From Bacillota bacterium (GTDB taxonomy: Bacteria > Bacillota > Clostridia > Peptostreptococcales > Anaerovoracaceae): DNA of 64,000 nt. The stretch's first letter is position 1; every line of letters begins with the position of its first letter. The position numbers were made by a program, and so were the translations under genes. Of this stretch, positions 44,801 to 52,743 are shown one piece after another. The notes under the pieces are model-generated. The model was not told where the DNA came from and did no database searches. It saw only the letters and a program-made list of their open reading frames with translations. The stretch is from positions 1 to 64,000 of the forward strand of contig JAETTD010000008.1 of the NCBI GenBank assembly GCA_021769295.1. The letters are read 5' to 3'.

Positions 44801-47031
44801 GGAGGATGTTTTTCGGGGAGGAACTTTCTCAAAAAATTTCAAGCGAGGGAGAAAAGCTTGTGGGACCGGACACATGGTGCGGCAAGCTGGTGCGTGAACT
44901 CTACGATGCCATTGTGCCGCTGGCAGTGGATACGGAACTTCGCCGTGGAGAAGCGGAGACGGTATTTTCTGCGGACATCAGCGGAATTACCTACATGCAG
45001 GGCGCAGAATATCTGGCTCGGGTTTTAATGGCTCTTGGCAAGGATAAGCTGGGGCGGGAAGCATATTATTATTGGTACTATGCGCCGAGCCACGGAAAGC
45101 GGGAAGTGCTGAGCCGTCTTTTGAAAGCCTGCTATCCGTCCGCAGGAGATAACGGGCAAAAGCTGAAAGAGGCTCTTAAAGGAACCGATATCAAGGCGGA
45201 CCGTCTGGTGGAAGTGGCTATGTACGCACCTCAGTGGATTGATATAATACAGGAATATCTGGGCTGGGAAGGTCTCAAAAGCGGATGTTATTATTTTATG
45301 GCCCACATGAACGAGAGGTTTGAAGAGCAGAAAATTGCTATGATTGCCAAATATACGCCTCTGTCAGCGGAGGAATTGCAGAGCGGCGCCTTCGACATTG
45401 ACTGGTTTGAGGAAGCCTACAGCCTTCTGGGAGAGAAAAATTTCGGCATCCTCTATAAGGCGGCAAAATATATTTCGGACGGGCAGAAACATTCCCGTGC
45501 GAGGAAGTATGCAGATGCAGCTACGGGAAAAGTTACTATAAAAGAGCTTCGTGAGCAGATTATTGCCAAAAGAAATAAGGATTTGCTGATGAGCTACGGG
45601 CTGGTACCCTTTGAAGATGACCGGGAAGCAGATTTGCTGAACCGGTACCAGTTTATTCAGAAATACGCCAAAGAAGCCCGGCAGTTCGGCGCCCAGAGGC
45701 GGGCCAGTGAGTCAAAGGCTGCTGAAATTGCGCTGATAAATATGAGCGTTCATGCAGGATTTGCCGATGTTACACGTCTGACCTTAAATATGGAAAGCAG
45801 GCTTGCGAAAGAATTTGAACCGTATATGACGTGGAACGGTGCAGAGGGTATGGAGGATGCGGAGCTCTGTCTGGCGGTAGATGAAACGGGAAAAAGCCGG
45901 ATTCTGTGCCGCAGAGGAGAAAAACAACTGAAATCCATACCGTCAGCTTTCAAGAAACATCCGTACGTTCTGGAAATCAAGGAAGCAAATAAAAAGCTGA
46001 AAGAGCAGTATGTCCGGGCGAAAAAGCTTATGGAAGAATCCATGGAAAGCGGAGCAGCCTTTACGGTGGCTGAAGTGGCAGCCCTGCTTGAAAATCCGGT
46101 TGTCTGTGCGATTCTGAAACCGCTTGTTTTTGTCAGCGGGGAGAAAACGGGATTTTTTGTGCAGGAAGAGGAGGGACTGTATCTGAAAGCCTGGGATGAA
46201 ACCACCGTTTTATTGGATGCTGAGCAGGAAGTCCGCATTGCTCATCCGCTGGATTTATACAAAGCAAAGGTATGGCACCGGTATCAGAAATATCTGTTTG
46301 ATAATCAGCTTCGCCAGCCATTTAAACAGGTGTTCAGGGAGCTATATGTAAAAATGCCGGAGGAGCTGGGACAGACCTCGTCACGCTTGTTTGCCGGAAA
46401 CCAGATTCAGCCTCAAAAGACGGTTGGCTGTCTGAAAGGCCGCCGCTGGATTGCGGACTACGAGGAAGGCTTGCAGAAGATTTATTATAAGGAAAATATC
46501 ATTGCCAGAATCTACGCACTGGCAGACTGGTTCTCTCCAAGCGATGCAGAGGCGCCTACTTTGGAATGGGTTGAGTTTTCCGACCGAAAGACATTTAAGA
46601 CGCTGACCATAGAAGAGGTACCGGAGATGATTTACAGCGAGGTCATGCGTGACGTGGATATGGCCGTAAGTGTTGCCCATGCGGGAGGTGTGGATCCGGA
46701 GACCAGCCATTCTACCATTGAAATGCGCCGTGCGATTGTGGAATTCAATCTGCCTCTGTTTAAGCTTACCAATGTAACTTTAAAGGAAACCCATGCGCTG
46801 ATTCAGGGAACCAGAGGAAGCTACAGCGTTCATCTGGGAAGCGGCGTTGTACATCAGGAAGGCGGCGCAATGCTCAATATTATTCCTGTACACAGCCAGC
46901 AGCGGGGCAAGCTGTTCCTGCCTTTTGTGGATGAGGACCCTAAGACAGCGGAAATCATGTCTAAAATTGTGCTGTTAGCGGAGGACCAAAAAATCAAGGA
47001 CCCGTTTATCTTAGAGCAGATAACGGCTTAA
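41854..47031 (+). CDS. Giant DUF4132-domain protein (1725 aa)
   Basis: The longest gene here, apparently intact and cytoplasmic: there is no signal peptide and no membrane helix. The first 1400 residues are helical, in part like HEAT-type repeats (for example residues 170-640). From about residue 1440 the sequence fits DUF4132, with VRIAHPLDLYKAKVWHRYQK and RQPFKQVFRELY. The end (EVMRDVDMAVSVAHAGG, YSVHLGSGVVHQ, LPFVDEDPKTAEIMSKIVLL) matches the domain that often follows DUF4132. E. coli YehI (MolR) is a distant relative. The MoxR ATPase and VWA genes that accompany DUF4132 elsewhere are absent. Codon use differs from the neighbours (CTG, CGG, ATT favoured), suggesting transfer. Confidence 0.85.
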   Translation: MAEFDYNTRMAITNRRKEELNRRIERIAGQDRQLAREVAERNGGEKTAQVIKSFYEKGSTPSGWFRKKGLLPGSRIHKGLLDAFVPKAYQDSYLYIIDKLNQFPFSYGWNRRTVRTAGYGPQGYLVFSLLTVYERLFYLGDRLEDYIYRRIDEEKSDYIKHEWSFNNNFSLIYAAEIDRGNQAVIEAFRDLILSENNTAYLDREMILGILRSDNRELQKLLGDLLLAARLQEGLRQVICEAMDEGTKEAFLILLQVIEENDLIRYSSVKRAVSTWIGIFDERSVDRVNGKLLSLMSQCMKDRTFCQEQLKTNDSIAISAALWALGFEEAEQAIGAMSQLIDHGTKNQKLTASFYNQNLFNDSYKIRMARKAVLEYTDDLELVAAFMPAFTLRLSGWIRDLLYKNMVTIGNVVKPQKPVLTDYFENRQDAEQQYEKFWEIYGRLPKKGLIYDPCIFPWYRVELMPSDVIRQLAFTAYILQDEEKMTQMAGLLGEVSGSSYDRGFLVNLLLYNPANEAQRKLLIGYMGNAEESTSKKAIELVKRLPLEREDYRQMEDMLRFKRSNLRSELLELLMKQQDSDMEECLKRLLADKREEKRSAGLDLLLRLSKQKEKADFYCRVRMLAANIEMPTDKEKVLIGEILGQKTAEISEQKGFGLYNPEAPEEIPKPEEGRDAVLRCLSLSEKELIQKMKKLDELIEENKHYEYETSFGEKWLLGNDYVQLKKQANTDEDKIRQKNCRGYVLDNYPLADELRAFYEKEIGDYGNFIAWEARLLLMNKELYDNSRSFYEAVFGRMPFEPGPLNLRYEKQIRNIRLNYRYEFLDRKLLFEAGIQAVTALTKVINKDNKNLTYHYTSWNGRRLEHRTSVSRLPFIDRFLEGIGYWENDDEFVRAFYTAWRFELACRQERQKSQFVSDANGYNSLNGFPLTPITPYWFLKAYHLQLISRDILFKSILNYFNRKDCLRALCELVKGEYGKLMNRALWRMFFGEELSQKISSEGEKLVGPDTWCGKLVRELYDAIVPLAVDTELRRGEAETVFSADISGITYMQGAEYLARVLMALGKDKLGREAYYYWYYAPSHGKREVLSRLLKACYPSAGDNGQKLKEALKGTDIKADRLVEVAMYAPQWIDIIQEYLGWEGLKSGCYYFMAHMNERFEEQKIAMIAKYTPLSAEELQSGAFDIDWFEEAYSLLGEKNFGILYKAAKYISDGQKHSRARKYADAATGKVTIKELREQIIAKRNKDLLMSYGLVPFEDDREADLLNRYQFIQKYAKEARQFGAQRRASESKAAEIALINMSVHAGFADVTRLTLNMESRLAKEFEPYMTWNGAEGMEDAELCLAVDETGKSRILCRRGEKQLKSIPSAFKKHPYVLEIKEANKKLKEQYVRAKKLMEESMESGAAFTVAEVAALLENPVVCAILKPLVFVSGEKTGFFVQEEEGLYLKAWDETTVLLDAEQEVRIAHPLDLYKAKVWHRYQKYLFDNQLRQPFKQVFRELYVKMPEELGQTSSRLFAGNQIQPQKTVGCLKGRRWIADYEEGLQKIYYKENIIARIYALADWFSPSDAEAPTLEWVEFSDRKTFKTLTIEEVPEMIYSEVMRDVDMAVSVAHAGGVDPETSHSTIEMRRAIVEFNLPLFKLTNVTLKETHALIQGTRGSYSVHLGSGVVHQEGGAMLNIIPVHSQQRGKLFLPFVDEDPKTAEIMSKIVLLAEDQKIKDPFILEQITA

Positions 47032-47033
47032 GC

Positions 47034-47520
47034 GTTGGCAGAATTTTGAATAAATCGGAATCTGCCAACAAAATCCAATGAAACACATGGATTTTCCGTG
47101 TCGAAAAAGGTCGATGTTGTCACATTTTAAAAATAAGCAAAACCTGCCAACAGTTTTTGTGGAAAACTGTTGGCAGATTTCCGGATTTCAGCCGTGGCGA
47201 CAACATATGTTAAAAAATGGAAGAATATCCGGTGAGAAATTTACAGTTACTGCAAATAATGTTGTCGTAATCTTAAAAAACCAAAAATCAGCCAACAAAA
47301 GTCTACATAATACCTGATGGGCCTGCGCCGAAATATGCATGCGTTGGCTTTTTTTCGGTAAGGGCCAAAATTGGCCTACAGTTTTAATGTTTTTTGTAGG
47401 CCAGTTGTAGGGGGAGCAGCTCAAAAAGCCAACGAAACCATGAAAAGGCTGTAAAATTTTACAGTTATTGGAATAAATGATGGCTTTTTGAGCGGTTGTC
47501 TTGCAAAAAGCCAACGCTAT
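47034..47520. repeat. Tract of stacked palindromes (GTTGGC/GCCAAC family)
   Basis: This gap of about 650 bases up to padR holds no convincing gene. Inverted repeats follow each other: 47034-47069 (GTTGGC...GCCAAC, 36 nt); 47070-47095 (AAAATCCA/TGGATTTT); 47144-47176 (14-bp stem CTGCCAACAGTTTT); 47114-47121 with 47199-47206 (ATGTTGTC/GACAACAT, with a further ATGTTGTC near 47260); 47291-47348 (GCCAAC/GTTGGC followed by a T run); 47372-47403 (TGGCCTACA/TGTAGGCCA); and 47419-47493 (13-bp arms enclosing the 16-base palindrome at 47449-47464). The T run near 47349 could terminate the DUF4132 transcript. Copies of the GTTGGC core pair in alternative ways. Confidence 0.8.
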
Positions 47521-47618
47521 AGTTGTGGCCTTGGTGAAAAACGTGTGATAAAATACGGAGACATGTAATCTACTTTTGCCAACCCCAACATTTATTATAT
47601 AGCCTGTAAAAGTTCCCC

Positions 47619-47671
47619 TTGACATCACTTTAACCGAACTCTATAATTTATATTACTAATAGTAATATAAA
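47619..47671 (+). promoter_or_regulatory. padR promoter with 11-bp inverted-repeat operator
   Basis: Perfect TTGACA, 17 bases, perfect TATAAT (47642-47647): a consensus promoter. Directly behind the -10, at 47647-47671, lies TTTATATTACT-AAT-AGTAATATAAA, a perfect 11-bp inverted repeat with a three-base centre. It covers the transcription start and runs up to the ribosome site. PadR proteins bind such ATATTACT-type sites, so the gene probably represses itself. Confidence 0.85.
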
Positions 47672-47682
47672 GGAGGTCAGTG

Positions 47683-48222
47683 ATGGATAAAATTGTTCTT
47701 GGCCTTTTGCTTCTTAGCAGCAGAACCATATACCAACTGCGGGAGAGGATAGACAAGGGGCTGAACTTAATGTACAGCAGCAGTATGGGTAATATACAGG
47801 CGGCAATAAAAAAACTGCTTAGTCATGGGTATATCAGTTATGAAGAAGTTACTGACAATGGAAAATACAAAAAAATTTATTCAATTACGGAAAGCGGCAA
47901 ACAACATTTTCTCCAATGGATAAACATGCCTATCGAAGTACAGAATATTAGATGTCCTGAATTGGTAAAAGTATATTTCATGGGATTTTCAGACAAAGAA
48001 AACAGAGAAGATATTATTGAGCAGCATTTATCGTTCTTAAAAGAGCAGCATAGTTTGCTGGACGCAATATGTAAAGAGGCTGAAGTTACAGAGCCTTCCG
48101 AAGAAAACAAAGATATTTTGAATTACCAGATTTTATCCGCTTTTTACGGAAGAGACCTTTACAAATTTAACATAGACTGGTTTGAAAAGGTTATAAAAAA
48201 GATGCGAAAGGGCGAAATATGA
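47683..48222 (+). CDS. PadR-family transcriptional regulator
   Basis: A 179-residue regulator. The winged helix has LLLLSSRTIYQLRERI, SSMGNIQAAIKKLLSHGYI and YSITESGKQHFLQW. The helical C-terminal domain, used for dimer formation, is rich in Glu and Lys. The ATG at 47683 follows AAAGGAGG. It overlaps the hydrolase gene by four bases, so the repressor very likely controls that gene together with itself; the inducer is unknown. Confidence 0.92.
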   Translation: MDKIVLGLLLLSSRTIYQLRERIDKGLNLMYSSSMGNIQAAIKKLLSHGYISYEEVTDNGKYKKIYSITESGKQHFLQWINMPIEVQNIRCPELVKVYFMGFSDKENREDIIEQHLSFLKEQHSLLDAICKEAEVTEPSEENKDILNYQILSAFYGRDLYKFNIDWFEKVIKKMRKGEI

Positions 48223-49018
48223 AAGAATGCATATTGAACAATTCGCCCATCGTTTATTATGTCAGCGGGGCGGAGCATAAAGAATGGCTTCTTTTCCTCC
48301 ATGCCGCCTTTGTCAATCACAATATGTTCAGAAGTCAGATTGATTACTTCCAAGATAAATACAATGTATTGACTTTGGACATCATTGGCCATGGAAACTC
48401 AATTCACACACAAAAAGGCGATAGTATATCAGGAATGTCGGAATGGATAAACCAAATCCTGAAAAGAGAAGGAATCGAGAAGATACATATCGTAGGAATT
48501 TCACTTGGAGCCGTACTGGCGCAGGATTTTGCCAATAAAAATCCAAAAGCCGTGCAGTCCCTCGCATGTTTCGGAGGGTATGACATCAATAACTTTGACA
48601 ATGCGCTGCAAAAGGAAAACAATGCGGCACAAAGACGGATGATGCTTAAAGCCGCTGTTTCCGTAAAGTGGTTTGCCAAAGCAAATAAAAAATATCCGCC
48701 TATACCGAACAGGCACAGAGAGAATTTTATGAAATGAATGCTGAATTTTCGAAGAAATCCTTCATGTATTTATCTTCGCTTAGCACCATGATAAACGCAC
48801 AGCAAACGATTCCGAGAGAATATCCACTTATGATTGGCTGCGGAGAACATGATATTCCGGCGGAACTGTCCGCTGTGGAGGCATGGAAGAAAAGCGAGCT
48901 AAAATGCAAAACGGTTATATTTGAAGGAGCAGGGCACTGCGTAAATATGGATGTGCCTGACAGATTCAATAAAACCCTTGAGGAATTTTGGATGAGCGAG
49001 AAGACTCAAAATAAATAG
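48219..49018 (+). pseudogene. Alpha/beta hydrolase split by a frameshift
   Basis: The first frame (48219-48737) has the oxyanion region LFLHAAFVNHN, GHGNS and the nucleophile elbow GISLGAVLAQ. It should continue as KKISAYTEQAQREFYEMN, but that sequence lies in another frame from about 48690. The second part (to 49018) carries the catalytic Asp (GEHDIP) and His (GAGHCVNMD). One more A in the six-A run at 48687-48692 would restore a single protein of about 266 residues. As written, the catalytic triad is divided between two frames. A sequencing error, a recent mutation or slippage on the A run are all possible. Confidence 0.8.
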
Positions 49019-49091
49019 CGATTTTGATTTGTATTTTGTGTTAAGAACTGTTAAAATAAAGTAAAATAAAAAGAATCGGAGGTAAATTGTT

Positions 49092-49604
49092 ATGTTAAAC
49101 GAAAAAGTAATCGAATTGCTCAATCAACAGGTAAACAAAGAACTGTATTCAGCTTATTTGTACCTGGACATTTCCAATCACTATGATGATTTAAATCTTG
49201 ACGGTTTTGCCAACTGGTATATGATTCAGGCTCAGGAGGAGAGAGACCATGCTATGCTAATGTATGAATACCTGCACAATAACGATGCAAAGGTTACATT
49301 GGAAGCCATAGACAAGCCGGATAAGGAACTGGAAGGCAAAATGCAGCCTCTCGAAGTAACCCTTGAACATGAAATATATGTCACATCACTCATCAATGAT
49401 ATATATGCGGCAGCTTATGAGGCAAGAGATTTCAGAACCATGCAGTTCCTTGACTGGTTCGTTAAAGAACAGGGAGAAGAGGAAAAAACTGCTCGTGATA
49501 TGATTGCCAAAATGGAGCTGTTCGGAGACGACGCAAAGAGCCTCTACATGCTCAATCAGGAACTGAACGGACGTACATATTCAGCTCCGTCGCTGACGCT
49601 GTAG
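49092..49604 (+). CDS. Ferritin (non-haem, FtnA type)
   Basis: Iron-storage protein of 170 residues. The four-helix bundle has the ferroxidase ligands in NKELYSAYLYLD (Glu17 region), AQEERDHAMLMYEY (Glu50, His53) and later EVTLEHEIYVTS and FVKEQGEEEKTARD. It oxidises Fe(II) and stores it as ferric mineral, which protects an anaerobe from oxygen damage. GGAGG lies ten bases before the ATG. It is a single gene followed by a terminator. Confidence 0.96.
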   Translation: MLNEKVIELLNQQVNKELYSAYLYLDISNHYDDLNLDGFANWYMIQAQEERDHAMLMYEYLHNNDAKVTLEAIDKPDKELEGKMQPLEVTLEHEIYVTSLINDIYAAAYEARDFRTMQFLDWFVKEQGEEEKTARDMIAKMELFGDDAKSLYMLNQELNGRTYSAPSLTL

Positions 49605-49634
49605 GATAGTAGCGCAGTAATAATTTATAACATT

Positions 49635-49670
49635 AAGAGCATACACATTTAATTGTGAGCTCTTTTTGTT
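49635..49670 (+). terminator. Terminator of the ferritin gene
   Basis: AAGAGC pairs with GCTCTT, with an inner CACA/TGTG, and a run of five T follows. It closes the ferritin transcript. From here to 49968 the sequence is AT-rich and holds only the putative promoter of the polymer cluster and one short ORF. Confidence 0.75.
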
Positions 49671-49827
49671 TTGTTGCTTTTTGTAAACATAACAATTTAT
49701 GTATTTATTGGATTACACTTGATTTATATGTGTTAATGGGGTAAAATTATAACAATATATAATCACAAAACTCACAAATTGCCTTTATAGAGAACACAAT
49801 TATAAATATTAAACAAAGGATAATGTG

Positions 49828-49932
49828 ATGGATAGAAATTGTTTGCCCTCTCTTTATATTTATCAGTTGGAATTGACTTTTTATAGGGGGGGGGTATTGT
49901 TATGGAGAGTGTGTAGAAATAGAAGGAATTAA
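49828..49932 (+). other. Possible 34-codon leader ORF containing the G tract
   Basis: ATG at 49828 with AAAGGA eight bases upstream opens a 34-codon frame (MDRNCLPSLYIYQLELTFYR...) that passes through the nine-G tract at 49886-49894 and ends at 49932. A change in G number would shift its frame and end it near 49913. It may be a chance ORF, a leader peptide, or a gene relic. It overlaps the proposed promoter, so at most one of the two readings is right. Confidence 0.25.
49873..49900 (+). promoter_or_regulatory. Putative phase-variable promoter with G9 spacer tract
   Basis: TTGACT (49873-49878) and TATTGT (49895-49900) are 16 bases apart, and nine of the sixteen spacer bases are a G run (49886-49894). 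Gain or loss of a G by slippage would change the spacing to 17 or 15 and so the promoter strength. It lies 68 bases upstream of the first gene of the surface polymer cluster. No other strong promoter is seen in the gap. Switching is inference. Confidence 0.5.
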
Positions 49933-49967
49933 GTAAAAATATGTTAATATAGAAAAGGAATACTTAA

Positions 49968-51071
49968 ATGTATCTTTTAATAAGCGTATTTAAATTTTTA
50001 ATGAATGTAATATATGGATTAGTAAAGTTGCTTCCTTGTAAAAGAAAAATCTGTTTTTTTAGTAGGCAGTCAGATATGCTTCCTGTAGATTTCAAACTGT
50101 TGATATCAGAAATAAAAAAAACTGATGGGAGCATTTCTATTATTACAATATGTAACCGTTTTAGAAATTTGCATGATGGCATGTTTCGATTTGTTATATG
50201 TCAATTAAAAAGCATGTATCATTTAGCAACCTCTAAGGTATGCATAATAGATTCATATTGGCCTACAGTATCAATGCTTAATCATAAGCGCTCTTTAACT
50301 GTAATACAGATATGGCACTCAATAGGAAAAATAAAACAATCAGGATATCAGACGATCAATAAGAAAGGTGGAAGAAGTTCAGATATCGCAAAAATTATGT
50401 GCATGCATAAGAACTATGATTATTTGATAGCCGGCGGAAAAGCATGGAATAAATATTACATGGAAGCGTTTAATATTGAAAATGAAAAAATATTAAATTA
50501 CGGTTTGCCACGCATTGATATAATGATGAAGAATAAAAACAAAGAAAATTTACTATTAGAGAAGTATCCCGAACTACAGGGAAAGATAATTATATTTTTT
50601 GCACCTACTTACAGAAATTATATTATCAATTCACATGAAGATTTAGGACAATGTTTTAATGATGATAAATACGCATATATATATAAGTTGCATCCCAATC
50701 AAAAAATAGATAAAAATGTAAATATGATTTCAAAATATGATCAAGAAGATACCTTTAGTTTGTTGCAATTGTGTGATTATTTTATTACAGACTATTCTTC
50801 TTTGGCTTTAGAAGCTGCATTACTGGATAAAAAAACATTGTATTATTTACCGGATTATGAAAAATACAGCAAAGAAAACGGACTGAATATAGATTTATTT
50901 AAACAGATGCCAAGTTGCACATTTACAAAAGCAGAGGATATCGTAGAGATTATTGAGAAAAATAATTATCCATATGAAGAATTACAAAAATATAAGCATA
51001 AATTTTTACCTGAAGATTTGGGTGTATCCACTAAAAAAATTGCAAACAAAGTCATGGAGTGCTTAGGTTAA
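49968..51071 (+). CDS. CDP-glycerol glycerophosphotransferase family protein
   Basis: A 367-residue enzyme of the TagB/TagF family, which transfers glycerol phosphate (or a like unit) from a CDP-activated donor to a growing wall polymer at the inner face of the membrane. Visible motifs: QIWHSIGKIKQSG near residue 114 (catalytic His), YGLPRID near residue 179, FAPTYR near residue 213, KLHPNQK near residue 244 and TDYSSLALEAALLDKK near residue 274. A hydrophobic N-terminus may associate with the membrane. First gene of the AT-rich polymer cluster. Confidence 0.9.
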   Translation: MYLLISVFKFLMNVIYGLVKLLPCKRKICFFSRQSDMLPVDFKLLISEIKKTDGSISIITICNRFRNLHDGMFRFVICQLKSMYHLATSKVCIIDSYWPTVSMLNHKRSLTVIQIWHSIGKIKQSGYQTINKKGGRSSDIAKIMCMHKNYDYLIAGGKAWNKYYMEAFNIENEKILNYGLPRIDIMMKNKNKENLLLEKYPELQGKIIIFFAPTYRNYIINSHEDLGQCFNDDKYAYIYKLHPNQKIDKNVNMISKYDQEDTFSLLQLCDYFITDYSSLALEAALLDKKTLYYLPDYEKYSKENGLNIDLFKQMPSCTFTKAEDIVEIIEKNNYPYEELQKYKHKFLPEDLGVSTKKIANKVMECLG

Positions 51072-51072
51072 T

Positions 51073-51663
51073 ATGAAATATATTATTATGGCAGATGGTA
51101 AAGAAAAAAGATGGAAAAATTACTTAGGTATACCTAAACATTTAGTTGAGGTAAATGGAGAAAAACTAATTTGCCGTACTGTTAGATTACTAAACCTGAT
51201 GATTCCAGAAAATTCAGAAATAACAGTCACATCTCATGATAAAAGTTATGAGTTTGAAAGCTGTTGTAGGCATGAACCATTAAATAATGCCCTTGAAATA
51301 GATAGATTTACAGAAGAACTTATTGACAGCAATATATGCTTTTTATATGGTGATACATATTACACATTAGAAACAATGAAAACTATTATAGAAACTAACA
51401 CTGAGAGTATAGTTTTTTTTGGAAATGAGAAGTCAATAGTGGCAGTTAAGGTAGCTGATGCAGAAGCATTTAGATATCATAAACAAAGAGTTAGAGATAT
51501 GTTTCTTAAGGGAGAGATAGCTAATTGTAAAGGGTGGCAACTATATCAGTCTTTTTCCGGACAAGATTTATCATGTGAGCCTGAAATAAAAGACAACTTT
51601 ATTAGAGTAGATAAAGATACAATGGACATAAACACTCCTGAAGATTATAGAAAATTGATTTAA
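51073..51663 (+). CDS. Nucleotidyltransferase-like protein
   Basis: A 196-residue protein with the start of a nucleotidyltransferase (GT-A-like) fold: IIMADGKEKRW, then IPKHLVEVNGEKLICRTV, and later LYGDTYYT, where the Asp would bind the metal. It resembles small NTP transferases that activate sugars or alditols but is short and lacks a clear GGxGTR loop. It may make the CDP- or sugar-nucleotide donor for the neighbouring transferase, or be a degenerate relative. It lies one base after the glycerophosphotransferase gene. Confidence 0.7.
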   Translation: MKYIIMADGKEKRWKNYLGIPKHLVEVNGEKLICRTVRLLNLMIPENSEITVTSHDKSYEFESCCRHEPLNNALEIDRFTEELIDSNICFLYGDTYYTLETMKTIIETNTESIVFFGNEKSIVAVKVADAEAFRYHKQRVRDMFLKGEIANCKGWQLYQSFSGQDLSCEPEIKDNFIRVDKDTMDINTPEDYRKLI

Positions 51664-51667
51664 AAAT

Positions 51668-52711
51668 ATGGACTTTTTAAAAAAAGTATTAAAAAAATGC
51701 AAATTATTTGTAATATATTGGACAAGAATTGTCTTTGTAAAAAATAATTTTAAAGTAAATTTTTTTACGAAGCTGAAAGTCAACATTTTGGGAGGCTTTT
51801 TAGCAGATCAATATATTTTATATGATTTACGCAACAATGATAAAAAACTATTCTTGTCAGAATTTGATTGGTATAAATCAAGGTATATAAATGAGCCCTT
51901 TGATTTTGTTTTTAATAATAAAGTTGTTTGCTCAGAAGTTTTAAAACAATATATAAGAGTTGCTGAAATTTATTTTATAAAAAACAAAGGTATTCTATAT
52001 GACTTTTCAAGCGGTGTAAAAAACTACGAAGATATTTATGATTGCCTTAGAAATAAAAAAAATCTGATAATTAAACCTTTCGCTTTGGGAAAAGGAAATG
52101 GTGTCCATCTAATAAGTTATAAAGATGATTGTATAAAAATAGATGGAGAAGAGATAAGCGAAAAAGAACTTTTTGATTTTTTTAATAAACAGAAAGAATA
52201 TATAATATGTGAATATATCAAACAGCATAAATATGCAGATGAAATTTATGAGAATACAGCCAACACCATACGACTTATAACCTTAAGAGACATAGAGACC
52301 CATAAGTTCAAGATATTTTTTGCAGTTCAGCGTATGGGGACAAGTCACACAATACCAGTAGATAATGGAAGCAAAGGTGGGTTAATATCTAAAATTGATA
52401 TTGAAACAGGCAGATTGAGTGAGGCAAAGTGCCTATACAGTATGGATACTTATTGTGTACATCCTGACTCTAAGAAAAAGTTTACAGAAATTGTGATACC
52501 CGAGTGGGACAAGATTAAGTCTGAAATTTTACATGTTTCAAATAAGTTGCCTTATATGGATTTCATCGCTTGGGATATTCTGATGACAGAAGAAGGTATA
52601 TGTGTTATAGAGGCCAATACATCTTCTGGAGTTAATATAATACAACTTTGGGGAGGACAGCGGCAAGGAGAGCTTGGAAAATTTTATAAAAAATATAATG
52701 TAATAAAATAA
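51668..52711 (+). CDS. Sugar-transfer-associated ATP-grasp protein
   Basis: A 347-residue protein of the ATPgrasp_ST type. The ATP-grasp core includes LIIKPFALGKGNGVHLI (nucleotide-binding Lys) near residue 134, ANTIRLITLRD near residue 197 and the metal-binding end EANTSSGVN near residue 318. ATP-grasp enzymes join a carboxylate to an amine or thiol using ATP. This subfamily is found in surface polysaccharide clusters and may add amino acids or similar groups to sugar units. The substrate is unknown. Confidence 0.82.
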   Translation: MDFLKKVLKKCKLFVIYWTRIVFVKNNFKVNFFTKLKVNILGGFLADQYILYDLRNNDKKLFLSEFDWYKSRYINEPFDFVFNNKVVCSEVLKQYIRVAEIYFIKNKGILYDFSSGVKNYEDIYDCLRNKKNLIIKPFALGKGNGVHLISYKDDCIKIDGEEISEKELFDFFNKQKEYIICEYIKQHKYADEIYENTANTIRLITLRDIETHKFKIFFAVQRMGTSHTIPVDNGSKGGLISKIDIETGRLSEAKCLYSMDTYCVHPDSKKKFTEIVIPEWDKIKSEILHVSNKLPYMDFIAWDILMTEEGICVIEANTSSGVNIIQLWGGQRQGELGKFYKKYNVIK

Positions 52712-52743
52712 GTGTTTCATTGCAGACATAATAGGAGGAATCT

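Noticed and set aside
47078..47317. 79-codon ORF on the + strand
   Set aside because: It consists of inverted-repeat sequence only, so it is most likely a chance frame.
47188..47628. 146-codon ORF on the - strand
   Set aside because: It spans the stacked palindromes, has unusual composition and ends in repeat sequence; no ribosome site and no recognisable motif.
49828..49932. Phase-variable protein-coding gene around the G tract
   Set aside because: All frames through the tract end within about 35 codons, so no substantial protein is switched; a promoter effect is the better reading, though a leader peptide is not excluded.
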